Positions 8,472 through 16,416 of a DNA stretch of 64,000 nt are shown here, piece after piece. Origin of the DNA: Tamlana sp038148895. GTDB lineage: Bacteria > Bacteroidota > Bacteroidia > Flavobacteriales > Flavobacteriaceae. The position numbers and the translations under genes are program-made. The DNA is taken from assembly GCA_038148895.1 (NCBI GenBank), contig JBBVGQ010000001.1; one strand, given 5' to 3'. Below the pieces are notes generated by a model. It was not told the DNA's origin. It ran no database searches and saw only the letters and a list, made by a program, of their open reading frames with translations. Position 1 is the first letter of the stretch. Each line of letters begins with the position of its first letter.

Positions 8472-9218
8472 CTATTCATTGAGCAATTTTTTAATATCCT
8501 CTTTTAATGCACTTATTTCTTCTGGAGACCCATCATCATCCACTTTTTCTTCTTCTGAAACTATCCCTTTGTAATAGATTATTGGGTTTCCAAAAACATC
8601 TTTTCTAGATCTGATGAATCCGTTTTTATCAATAAGGGCAAAATTCCCTGAGTGTTCAAAACCGCCCGCAACTTCAGCTTCCTCAGCGGTATATAAATTA
8701 AAGCCTTCGTTGGCCAGCTTATAAATAGCTTCCTTATTCCCGGTCATTAAATGCCAATTCGGATTGGTTACACCGTATTGTTCAGCATAATTCTTTAAAA
8801 CTTCAGGAGTATCATAATCTGGGTTTATGGTGAATGATGCAACACCAAAATCTTCAAAATCCTTAAATGCATTTTGAATCTGAATTAGGTTTCTATTCAT
8901 TCTTGGGCAGATGGTAGGGCAAGTAGTAAAGAAAAATTCAATAATATAAACTTTACCTTCATAATCTTTGTTTGTTACCTTTTTTCCATTTTGATCGGTA
9001 AATGAAAATGTGGGCACTTTTTTTGGCTCTCCGTTAATTTCGATGAAAGCTAAGTTGGAACCAACTGATTTATTTTCGGTTGCATAATCACTTCTGCTTT
9101 CATTTCTAATCACATCTTTATTCGTAATTCGATCAATAATTTTGGGAATAAAAATGATTCCGAAAACAAGAATTATAAATGCGATTCCTATGTATGAATA
9201 ATTAGTTTTTTTACTCAT
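8472..9218 (-). CDS. SCO1/SenC family copper chaperone for cytochrome oxidase
   Basis: This 248-residue membrane-anchored thioredoxin-fold protein should deliver copper to, or reduce, the CuA centre of oxidase subunit II. The N-terminal helix spans about 8-26. The copper motif CPTIC provides Cys100 and Cys104 and the third ligand is His189 in GFEHSGNFALID; all three are present, so it looks functional. The acidic C-terminal tail (about 220-248) is an extension. Its start overlaps the end of the preceding gene by 8 nt, and that gene encodes a degenerate paralogue. Confidence 0.94.
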   Translation of the reverse strand: MSKKTNYSYIGIAFIILVFGIIFIPKIIDRITNKDVIRNESRSDYATENKSVGSNLAFIEINGEPKKVPTFSFTDQNGKKVTNKDYEGKVYIIEFFFTTCPTICPRMNRNLIQIQNAFKDFEDFGVASFTINPDYDTPEVLKNYAEQYGVTNPNWHLMTGNKEAIYKLANEGFNLYTAEEAEVAGGFEHSGNFALIDKNGFIRSRKDVFGNPIIYYKGIVSEEEKVDDDGSPEEISALKEDIKKLLNE

Positions 9219-9927
9219 GGTTTTGATTTAAATCGTTTGCCCTTCTAACCTCAGAATTAAATTCGCCTTTTCGTTTTTGTCTATATTCTGTAAACAAAAT
9301 GCGCATATCTTCGCTCATTTTATTTTTTATTTCGGCCACTTCAATGCAGTTGTAGGCATACAAACCGTACATGGGTTTGTTTTTTTCAATTTCGCGATCC
9401 GTTCTATCGTCCAACCTACCGCGTTGGTTTAAGTCCTTATCAATAATAAATACATTATTTGATGATAATTCAGAGGAAAGTGGTTTAACGGATTTGAGAC
9501 TATTAAACTGTTTCTTTAAATCTTCAAACTCGCCAAAAACAAAATGCCAGAATTTTAAATCTTCATAAGAACTAATCTCTGCTTTAAGCTTTTCAACGAC
9601 ATCTTCTGTACCATTGGGCATTAAAATAACGATTTGAAACTTTTTGAAACCTTTAAACTTATCGTACACCAACTCTTTTAAGTTCGATGCAGCGGTTGCA
9701 TTATCGAGCGGATTAGCCCCAAAAAAACCAAGCACAGTAATATTATCTTTCAAGCCTGTTTTTTCTCCAGAACTGGAAGCAAAATCATCTATATCCAAAA
9801 CCTGTTCACCCACAATATCCAAAGGTGTATAATTATGGGTTGCCGGATATAGCATTAATAAAAAAGTGACAGGAAGAAAAAATAAAATTCCTAAAATGAG
9901 ATAACGCCCAACTTTTTTTTGTTCCAT
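9211..9927 (-). CDS. Membrane-anchored thioredoxin-fold protein, degenerate SCO paralogue
   Basis: The 238-residue protein has a membrane anchor (about 8-27) and a globular domain that can be aligned by eye with its SCO neighbour: FFGANPLDNATAASNL here matches FFTTCPTICPRMNRNL there. Both copper cysteines are Asn (72 and 76), and the copper His position, before the shared IIDK/LIDK strand, is Ser155. It should not bind copper as SCO does. It may act as a scaffold or partner in oxidase assembly. It is the first gene of the operon and is translationally coupled to SCO. The family assignment is my alignment by eye, not a search. Confidence 0.7.
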   Translation of the reverse strand: MEQKKVGRYLILGILFFLPVTFLLMLYPATHNYTPLDIVGEQVLDIDDFASSSGEKTGLKDNITVLGFFGANPLDNATAASNLKELVYDKFKGFKKFQIVILMPNGTEDVVEKLKAEISSYEDLKFWHFVFGEFEDLKKQFNSLKSVKPLSSELSSNNVFIIDKDLNQRGRLDDRTDREIEKNKPMYGLYAYNCIEVAEIKNKMSEDMRILFTEYRQKRKGEFNSEVRRANDLNQNHE

Positions 9928-9942
9928 AAAACCACCCTAATC

Positions 9943-9970
9943 GCACTACTTTTAGTGCTTAGCAAAAATA
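9943..9970 (-). promoter_or_regulatory. Putative promoter -7 box and leader hairpin of the SCO operon
   Basis: Read on the minus strand, TATTTTTG (9963-9970) fits the Bacteroidota -7 consensus TAnnTTTG and is followed by a perfect hairpin GCACTA-AAAG-TAGTGC (9943-9958), 16 bp before the first gene. No convincing -33 TTG is seen, because the upstream terminator occupies that space. Confidence 0.35.
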
Positions 9971-9973
9971 AAA

Positions 9974-9997
9974 AAAGACGGTTTAATAACCGTCTTT
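9974..9997 (-). terminator. Terminator of the heme O synthase / oxidase III-IV operon
   Basis: A perfect 10-bp stem (AAAGACGGTT 9974-9983, AACCGTCTTT 9988-9997) has a 4-base loop. On the minus strand it continues into a run of T followed by ATTTTTG. It lies about 50 bp after the subunit IV stop codon. Confidence 0.85.
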
Positions 9998-10048
9998 ATA
10001 TCTTAATTTAACACTTCAATTCTATACCTCAACAGAGCTAAAAATATT

Positions 10049-10429
10049 TTAGAAATCTCTTTTTATAAATCCTTCGTCATAAACTCTAAATACATAACCT
10101 CCTTCTTGCAATAAGATGAAAATCAAATAAAGAATTAAGAAAATAGCTGTCCATACAACCATACGTCTCAATCCTTTAGTTTCATCGCGCATGTGCATGA
10201 AATCCCAAGTAATATAATACGCTTTTACCAAAGTTAAAATAATGAAAATCCAGTTAAGCAACTTCATGCCCAATACATGACCCATTAAACTTTCTGGTTT
10301 ATATATACCCAGAGCTACCTCAACTGCTGTTACAATAGACAATAAAATTAAAACGCCCCAAATTTTTTGGGTATTGGATTTGAATTTTATTAATCCTCTT
10401 AATATTGCTAAATTATGTCCGTGTGCCAT
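10049..10429 (-). CDS. Cytochrome c oxidase subunit IV family protein
   Basis: This 126-residue integral membrane protein has three hydrophobic helices (about 23-42, 53-70 and 88-110) and belongs to the small prokaryotic subunit IV family (CoxD/CyoD-like), an accessory subunit of heme-copper oxidases. It follows subunit III after 18 bp and ends the operon at a strong terminator. The identification rests on size, topology and position. Confidence 0.82.
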   Translation of the reverse strand: MAHGHNLAILRGLIKFKSNTQKIWGVLILLSIVTAVEVALGIYKPESLMGHVLGMKLLNWIFIILTLVKAYYITWDFMHMRDETKGLRRMVVWTAIFLILYLIFILLQEGGYVFRVYDEGFIKRDF

Positions 10430-10447
10430 TTTTTATTGTATTATCAA

Positions 10448-11416
10448 TTAAACTAGGTAGAAGAATGTAAATACAAATACCCAAACCAAATCTACAAAGT
10501 GCCAGTAAAGACCAACTTTCTCTACCATTTCATAGTTTTTACGTCTTTCGTAAGTACCTAATATTACATTGAAAAATATAATGATATTAATCACTACTCC
10601 AGAAAATACGTGGAAACCGTGGAAACCAGTAATGAAGAAAAAGAAATCTGCAAATAGTGGTGACCCATATTCATTTACATGAAGATTAGCTCCTTCAACC
10701 ACCAATTTGCCATTTTCCTTTATTTGTTTTAAAGATTCTTCTCTGGTTAATATTGTTTTGTGCCCATGCTCATCCAACAATTGGCTTCTTACCAATATAT
10801 TGTCATGTTCTTCTAATCCGTTTATTACTTCTTCAACAGTGTATGGTGGTAAAGAACCTTCGGAAACAAACCATAAACCTGTATTTCTTTTATCTTGAAC
10901 ACGGTCGTGTTCCTCAACGGCAGCAAAATCTCTTATCGCAACACGATGACCATCAGTATCAACAAACTGTAAAATGTTTCCTCCTTTTGTCTGCACTGCG
11001 CCGTAATCACCTTTTATAAAAGTTGCCCATTCCCATGCTTGAGACCCAACGAAAATTAAACCTCCAATAATGGTCAAAAACATGTATAATGTTACTTTCT
11101 TTTGGTTTAAATGGTGACCAGCATCTACGGCTAAAACCATAGTTACAGACGACATGATAAGTATGAACGTCATAAACGCCACATAAATCATTGGCAACTC
11201 TTGACCGTGTAAAAACGGTACGTGAGTAAATACTTCGTCGGCAATTGGCCAGGCATCAATAAATTTGAATCTTGAAAATCCATAGGCCGCTAAAAACCCA
11301 GAAAATGTTAAGGCATCAGAAACGATGAAAAACCACATCATCATTTTACCATAACTTGCTTTTAGTGGTTGGTTACCTCCACCCCAAGTTTTGCCTTCTA
11401 CTACTGCTGTACTCAT
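10448..11416 (-). CDS. Cytochrome c oxidase subunit III with soluble insert
   Basis: This 322-residue subunit III is a structural, non-redox subunit of the aa3-type oxidase. The conserved helices are present: MMMWFFIVSDALTFSGF (about 25-42), the AWEWATFI helix (about 127-135) and FITGFHGFHVFSG (261-273) through to the C-terminus. Between them, residues about 137-250 form a charged hydrophilic insert not found in canonical subunit III. It starts 46 bp after the shorter subunit III-like gene and belongs to the same operon. Confidence 0.9.
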   Translation of the reverse strand: MSTAVVEGKTWGGGNQPLKASYGKMMMWFFIVSDALTFSGFLAAYGFSRFKFIDAWPIADEVFTHVPFLHGQELPMIYVAFMTFILIMSSVTMVLAVDAGHHLNQKKVTLYMFLTIIGGLIFVGSQAWEWATFIKGDYGAVQTKGGNILQFVDTDGHRVAIRDFAAVEEHDRVQDKRNTGLWFVSEGSLPPYTVEEVINGLEEHDNILVRSQLLDEHGHKTILTREESLKQIKENGKLVVEGANLHVNEYGSPLFADFFFFITGFHGFHVFSGVVINIIIFFNVILGTYERRKNYEMVEKVGLYWHFVDLVWVFVFTFFYLV

Positions 11417-11462
11417 ATATAATGGTTGTTATTTAAAAGTTGCACAAAAATAGTCAATTTAT

Positions 11463-12044
11463 TTATCTAATAAAATATAAAAATAAAAAGAGGTATACCC
11501 ACAGTATATCTATAAAATGCCAAAAGGTTGCTGCTAGTTCAAACCCTAGCATTTTGGTCGCATCATACTTTTGTTTAAAATGATTATAAATTACGACCAA
11601 AAGACAAATTAAACCTACAACAACGTGCAAAATATGCACAACTGCAATCAAATAAATGTAAGACATGGTTACATTACTGGTCGGGCCAGTAAAATTATAA
11701 CCTAGGTCAATAATTTCCCGAAAGCCTGTAAACTGGTTGAAAATAAAAACCACACCCAAAACAAGTGTAGCAAGCAACCATAAAGAAGTTGCTTTTCTAT
11801 TGCCGTTTTTTAATGCTCTCTTGGCCAAAAGGAACATTACGCTGCTCAAAACAATTACAACAGTGCTTATGATAAACGCATTAGGCAGCACAAAATCCTT
11901 TAACCAATCGGGTCTTGAGCTACTTACAATAAAAGCACTTGTCCACCCCATAAAAGACATAATGAGCGACACAATGCCAAACCAAAGCATCATTTTTTTT
12001 GCTCTTGCGTTTTTTTCTTCTTGGGTACCCTGAGTTAAATCCAT
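11463..12044 (-). CDS. Heme-copper oxidase subunit III family protein (short form)
   Basis: This 193-residue protein has five membrane helices with subunit III features (KKMMLWFGIVSLIMSFMGW near the start, AVVHILHVVVGL and FELAATFWHFIDILWVYLF near the end). It is a paralogue of the longer subunit III next door, so the operon provides two subunit III-type proteins. The start codon lies 2 bp after the heme O synthase stop. Confidence 0.87.
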   Translation of the reverse strand: MDLTQGTQEEKNARAKKMMLWFGIVSLIMSFMGWTSAFIVSSSRPDWLKDFVLPNAFIISTVVIVLSSVMFLLAKRALKNGNRKATSLWLLATLVLGVVFIFNQFTGFREIIDLGYNFTGPTSNVTMSYIYLIAVVHILHVVVGLICLLVVIYNHFKQKYDATKMLGFELAATFWHFIDILWVYLFLFLYFIR

Positions 12045-12046
12045 AG

Positions 12047-12940
12047 TTAACTAATAAATTTATCTATAACGTATATAATCTGTACTAAAGTGATGTAGGA
12101 AACACTCACCAACATAAGTTGTTTCGCAGCCTTTTCAGTCATTTTATTGAATAATCTAACCGCATAATACAACATCCAAAGCCCAACTGCAAAAACCAAT
12201 ACAGCAGCTACAATCGATAAATGCAATCTGCCCGTAAAACCAAAAACTGGAATAATAGAAACTATGATGGTCCAAATAGTATACATCATGGTTTGTACTG
12301 CTGTTCCCTTATCTTGTTTCCCAGTTGGTAACATAAAAAATCCGGCTTTTTCATAATCGCTGAACAAAAACCAACCTATGGCCCAAAAATGCGGGAATTG
12401 CCAAAAAAACTGTAGGGCGAACAACGTTCCTGGTTCAATGCCAAAATCATCGGTAGCAGCTACCCAACCCAACATAAAAGGAATAGCTCCCGGAATAGCA
12501 CCTACAAAAACAGCCAAAGGCGTTTTAGTTTTTAAAGGCGTATAAACGCAGGTGTATAAAAAGATGGAAATTGCCCCAAACATGGCCGTTTGTTTGTTGA
12601 TGGTGTAAAGTATAATGACACCTAATAACGTAAAAATTGACGCTATAATGAAGGCTGTGGTAACCGACATTCGCCCAGCAGGGACCGGCCTATTTTTGGT
12701 TCGTTCCATCAAGGCATCCAAATCTTTTTCAATAATTTGATTGAAGGCATTTGAAGCACCAACCATGAAATATCCTCCAAAAGCCAGTAAAATCAAGGTT
12801 TTTAGATTAACGGTTTCAACACCCAACAAATAACCAGCCAATGATGAAAACACTACGCTCAGTGCCAGACGCATTTTGGTGATTTCCTTAAAATCTGAAA
12901 TTAAAGAAGGTGTTGCCAATGAAGATTTTGAGTTGCCCAA
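12047..12940 (-). CDS. ctaB: Protoheme IX farnesyltransferase (heme O synthase)
   Basis: This UbiA-family membrane prenyltransferase converts heme B to heme O, the precursor of heme A for the aa3 oxidase. It has 297 residues, about nine membrane helices and the prenyl-diphosphate/Mg motif NAFNQIIEKDLDALMERTKN near residues 64-83, with a second Asp-rich loop around FSDYEKAG (209-216). The start is TTG (12938-12940); the nearest upstream in-frame codons contain a stop and no ATG. It leads the oxidase III/IV operon and has a good Bacteroidota promoter about 40 bp upstream. Confidence 0.93.
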   Translation of the reverse strand: MGNSKSSLATPSLISDFKEITKMRLALSVVFSSLAGYLLGVETVNLKTLILLAFGGYFMVGASNAFNQIIEKDLDALMERTKNRPVPAGRMSVTTAFIIASIFTLLGVIILYTINKQTAMFGAISIFLYTCVYTPLKTKTPLAVFVGAIPGAIPFMLGWVAATDDFGIEPGTLFALQFFWQFPHFWAIGWFLFSDYEKAGFFMLPTGKQDKGTAVQTMMYTIWTIIVSIIPVFGFTGRLHLSIVAAVLVFAVGLWMLYYAVRLFNKMTEKAAKQLMLVSVSYITLVQIIYVIDKFIS

Positions 12941-12976
12941 TAGTACTTTTTCTTATCCGCTTTTAAATAGCGAGTG

Positions 12977-13007
12977 CAAAGATACTTCTTTAAAGCATTT
13001 TGAGCAA
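12977..13007 (-). promoter_or_regulatory. Bacteroidota-type promoter of the ctaB operon
   Basis: Read on the minus strand: TTG (13005-13007), a 20-nt spacer, then TATCTTTG (12977-12984), a perfect TAnnTTTG box. The expected transcription start is roughly 30 nt before the TTG start codon of ctaB. Confidence 0.65.
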
Positions 13008-13079
13008 TGGTTTTTAAGCTGAAATTGAAAACGGTTTTGGTTAAAATATTTGGTTTTTAATTGAGGAGATGCTGGAACA

Positions 13080-13104
13080 AGGCTTCGACTGCGCTCAGCC
13101 TGAC
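13080..13104. repeat. Dispersed hairpin repeat (core TTCGACTGCGCTCA)
   Basis: Arms AGGC and GCCT flank the 14-base core, followed by GAC. It lies 22 bp downstream of the remB stop codon and upstream of the ctaB promoter, and may double as a remB transcript end. Confidence 0.8.
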
Positions 13105-13126
13105 AGTCCAAGTAATACTTTCATTG

Positions 13127-15226
13127 TCAAAAATCAAAATACCAATTGAACAAATCAGTTCTTATTCCAAAATTTAACCAAACGGTGTTGTTTTTAAAGG
13201 TTGACGTTGTTGTAGCTTCGGGGTTAAAATTCCTAAAGGTAACGTCCGCAAAAATCTTCAAGTTGGACGCTGGATTGACCAAATAGCCTGCTTGCAAATT
13301 CCCATAAAAAGTAGTGGTTTCAATACCCTGACCAACTTTAACACCACTATCAAAAGGACGGTCGTCATAACTTCGGTATATATCGGCGCCATAACTAAAA
13401 TTATCTGTACCGTTGTCAAAGTCCAATCCGCGCTTACCAAAAATTAATTTGGCATCACCAAACCAACGTTGGTACCGGTAACGGCCGATAATAATCACTT
13501 CGCTAAAATTGGCTCCCCATAAATGAGCCATTGGTTGATTATTATGCCCATAATTTAGCACAATGGTATTATGTGAATACGTGTATGGGCGTACACGATT
13601 ATACTCAAATTGCAACAACAAATTATCAACCTTAAAGGCATTATAATATTTCACCCCTAGTTGATAACCGTACTTATTTTTCCAACTTTTTTCACCGCCT
13701 TTAATATCACCAAGTGAAAATTCATCCAATATGAATTGCCCGTAAGCATTTACATTGTCGCAAAATTTATACTTGGCCGAAGCGCCGAGCAATGCGTTTC
13801 CTGCACCTTGCCCCGTTTCAAATTCAATAGCCCTAAAAAAAATAATGGGGTTTAAGTAGTTTACATCAAACCCTCGGTTGTTACTGTTCGTCCAAAGCAC
13901 CGATTCAAACAAACCTAAGTTCAGTCGTTTTGAAACATTCCAACTTAAATAATGATTCGCGATATATTTGGTTAAGAATGCTTTGTCCTGTTCTACTTCA
14001 TCCCTGACATCCTTGACCCACATCCATGTATTGGTGTATTTTATTTTCCAAAACTTGGTATTTAGTTTTAAAAATGGATGTGGACTAGCGACGTCACTCA
14101 ACAATAATGAACGATAACCATCACCAATAAAGTTTTTGCCATGCCCAAACTGGATGTTCATAAAATCAGTTGGCGCATACGATAGATAAGCTTCAGCAAC
14201 GGGATAGTCATAAGAATCCGTTTTAAAACGCTTTGCAATGCCACGCCCAGGAATGATTGCCGGATCGGGACCAAAAGCCTTTAAGCTTTCAGAATATCTG
14301 TTTACATAATCTGCAAAACGCCCTTGACTTTCAAAAACCGAGGAATAAAAGTTAAGCTTTTTGCCCAAACCACCTTGTATCAAAATACCTCGGGTATTAT
14401 TGTATGTTGACCCTGAATCTAAATCGGCATCTGTTCCTACTTCCAAATCAAAAATAGGGTCGATGGTAAACCAATAATCCTTTCCTTGCAATTGAACCAA
14501 ATGCTCGTTCCACAGCTTTTTTCCTCCCCAAGTATTGGTTGACTTTTTTATTTGATCTTGCTCTGCCTGAAAATCATAATATTTTGAAACTTCCTCATAA
14601 ACAAAAGGTTTGGATGCCGTATGGCTATTCGTACCAACCAAGTTCATACTTCTATCAAATCTGGCATAATCACTATGGGTAAATTGAATATTTAATTGAC
14701 TGTTGTAAGCTTGGTTTTCAAAAACTAACAAATTGGCATTGACACTATCAAATTCCTTCTTGGCTCTTTCATCTTCTTTTGAAATTTTGTTTTCCTTGGC
14801 CAAATCTTGGGTAACAACAGTTTGATTTTGCAACGGTATTTTTATAGGCATTGAGTACTGCTTAAATGTTTTTCTGCCGTTGTAAGTTGCCGGCGTTATT
14901 TGAGGCAATTTTGCAAAAACATTTTTTGCCTCTTCCTTGAGTTCATTGTATAGGGCATCAACATAAATCACACGAAATTTACCCAAGGTATCAACCTCAA
15001 AAAGCAACACAACCTCTCCTTTATAATTTTGATCTAAAATCTGTTGCGGCACTTTAAAATTATTGTAAACATGATTGAACACTTGTTTATCAAAACACGA
15101 TTGCAAATTAGCTATAGCGACAGTATCACACGCCGGAAAAATAGGAGGTTTTTCATTTAAAATGGCGTTTTGGGCATAGCCATTATGTAGTGCAAAAAGT
15201 AGGAACATTACAATAAATTGCTTCAT
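13127..15226 (-). CDS. remB: Gliding motility protein RemB (outer-membrane beta-barrel)
   Basis: The 699-residue secreted protein has a signal peptide ending at GYAQ, an N-terminal TonB-C-like domain (about 28-132, with FPACDT and LQSCFDKQV) and a long Tyr/Phe/Asn-rich region (about 180-699) of alternating beta-strands resembling a Wzi-like outer-membrane barrel. RemB is a gliding-related protein of Flavobacterium johnsoniae, where, from memory, it lies close to sprA, as here. The name rests on architecture and synteny. The N-terminal domain resembles the C-terminal domain of the two adjacent TonB proteins. Transcribed alone or from its own promoter after the tonB terminator. Confidence 0.75.
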   Translation of the reverse strand: MKQFIVMFLLFALHNGYAQNAILNEKPPIFPACDTVAIANLQSCFDKQVFNHVYNNFKVPQQILDQNYKGEVVLLFEVDTLGKFRVIYVDALYNELKEEAKNVFAKLPQITPATYNGRKTFKQYSMPIKIPLQNQTVVTQDLAKENKISKEDERAKKEFDSVNANLLVFENQAYNSQLNIQFTHSDYARFDRSMNLVGTNSHTASKPFVYEEVSKYYDFQAEQDQIKKSTNTWGGKKLWNEHLVQLQGKDYWFTIDPIFDLEVGTDADLDSGSTYNNTRGILIQGGLGKKLNFYSSVFESQGRFADYVNRYSESLKAFGPDPAIIPGRGIAKRFKTDSYDYPVAEAYLSYAPTDFMNIQFGHGKNFIGDGYRSLLLSDVASPHPFLKLNTKFWKIKYTNTWMWVKDVRDEVEQDKAFLTKYIANHYLSWNVSKRLNLGLFESVLWTNSNNRGFDVNYLNPIIFFRAIEFETGQGAGNALLGASAKYKFCDNVNAYGQFILDEFSLGDIKGGEKSWKNKYGYQLGVKYYNAFKVDNLLLQFEYNRVRPYTYSHNTIVLNYGHNNQPMAHLWGANFSEVIIIGRYRYQRWFGDAKLIFGKRGLDFDNGTDNFSYGADIYRSYDDRPFDSGVKVGQGIETTTFYGNLQAGYLVNPASNLKIFADVTFRNFNPEATTTSTFKNNTVWLNFGIRTDLFNWYFDF

Positions 15227-15380
15227 GCTGATTTGTTGCGTGTTGATTTAGGGTTGAAAGATACTATATTTTTTACACTCATTAATGCTGAAATAGACGA
15301 AACCACTTAGGATTTCCTGCATACTTTTTCAAGAACCTGAAACACTGAAATAAATTCATCGCAGGCAAGTTCAGGTCATA

Positions 15381-15410
15381 AAAAACCACTACCCTTAGAG
15401 TAGCGGTTTT
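15381..15410 (-). terminator. Terminator after the first-listed tonB gene
   Basis: An 11-bp stem with one mismatch (AAAACCACTAC and GTAGCGGTTTT) has an 8-base loop and continues into TTTTTTA on the minus strand, 22 bp after the stop codon of the 265-residue TonB gene. Confidence 0.8.
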
Positions 15411-15431
15411 AAAAACTTAAATTCATGGATT

Positions 15432-16229
15432 TTATTGCACCATAAACTTAATAGGCACATTATAAATAACCCCTACATTTTTATCTCGCTGTTTACCGGG
15501 CACCATTTGCGGAATAAAATTAATAACACGCTTGGCTTCTTCATTCAATTTTGGATGTGGCGACCTTGTTTTGATGTCTTTAACCTTGCCTGTTTTATCT
15601 ACTGTAAATTGTACATCGATTCTTTGCATTCCACTTAAACCATATTGGGTAGCGATATCATTACCATCAAACTTTCGTTGAATTAGTTTAGTGATTTTAT
15701 CGGAAAAACACTGTTTTCTACCATCATTTGTTTTTTCGTTCTCACAGCCCGGGTAAATTGGCACTTGCTCAATCCTAATAAAATCAAAAGGAGTATCATC
15801 TTCAGGTTTATCCATTACATTAACTTTCCCCGGATCAATAGGTGTTTCGGGAGATGTGTCCTGTTCACTCGTTACCACCTCAAAATCTTTTTTAGTTTCA
15901 TAATCATTATCAACCTCTTCAATCTTGTCAATCAGTTTGGTCACATTTTGAGTCTCCTTTTGTTGCTCTGACTTTGGTTCTTCATACACCTTGAAATTCT
16001 CAATGTAAATTTCTTCAGGGTCATCTGGAAGCAAAACATCTGTTGTTACGGGAATGGTTTTTTCAAACCTCATCTCCAGCAAACCAAAGGCCGCCAATAA
16101 ACAGACAATTAGCCCTATTTGAAAATAAAGGGTAGAGTTTTTTTGTAAATTTGCTTCATGCTTTTGCGATTTTTTCACGATTAGCTCATTTTGCCGAATG
16201 AGTTCGTGAGGTTTCTTTTGATTTCTCAT
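15432..16229 (-). CDS. Energy transducer TonB family protein
   Basis: The 265-residue protein has a membrane anchor (about 33-52), an acidic periplasmic spacer (about 60-145) and a C-terminal TonB domain (about 155-265) with GLSGMQRIDVQFTVDKTGKV and the closing YNVPIKFMV. It would transmit proton-motive force from ExbB/D to outer-membrane receptors. The C-terminal domain carries a Cys pair (PGCEN and KQCFSDKI) shared with the next TonB and with RemB. The cytoplasmic N-terminus (30 residues, basic) is longer than in its neighbour. It lies between two terminators, so it is probably monocistronic. Confidence 0.9.
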   Translation of the reverse strand: MRNQKKPHELIRQNELIVKKSQKHEANLQKNSTLYFQIGLIVCLLAAFGLLEMRFEKTIPVTTDVLLPDDPEEIYIENFKVYEEPKSEQQKETQNVTKLIDKIEEVDNDYETKKDFEVVTSEQDTSPETPIDPGKVNVMDKPEDDTPFDFIRIEQVPIYPGCENEKTNDGRKQCFSDKITKLIQRKFDGNDIATQYGLSGMQRIDVQFTVDKTGKVKDIKTRSPHPKLNEEAKRVINFIPQMVPGKQRDKNVGVIYNVPIKFMVQ

Positions 16230-16286
16230 AATAATTATAGTTTAAATGTTAATATTATGATAAAGTCACAATAAGCATACCAAAAG

Positions 16287-16318
16287 GAAATCCCGTTACA
16301 AAACTGTAACGGGATTTT
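16287..16318. terminator. Strong hairpin upstream of the 265-residue TonB gene
   Basis: AAATCCCGTTAC and GTAACGGGATTT form a 12-bp perfect stem with a 6-base loop, with T-rich flanks on both sides. It stands 46 bp beyond the terminator of the 240-residue TonB gene and about 60 bp before the next start codon, so it is a backup terminator or a leader structure. Confidence 0.65.
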
Positions 16319-16363
16319 ATATTTTTTATTCAGCCCAAGAAATAATTGAAAATAGCGGCACAA

Positions 16364-16393
16364 AAAAACCTCGAATAAAAATTCGAGGTTTTT
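16364..16393. terminator. Terminator after the 240-residue tonB gene
   Basis: AAAAACCTCGAAT (16364-16376) and ATTCGAGGTTTTT (16381-16393) form a perfect 13-bp stem with an AAAA loop. It lies 23 bp after the stop codon and has T runs in both directions. Confidence 0.85.
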
Positions 16394-16416
16394 AAATTTA
16401 TAAATAATCTCAGTTA

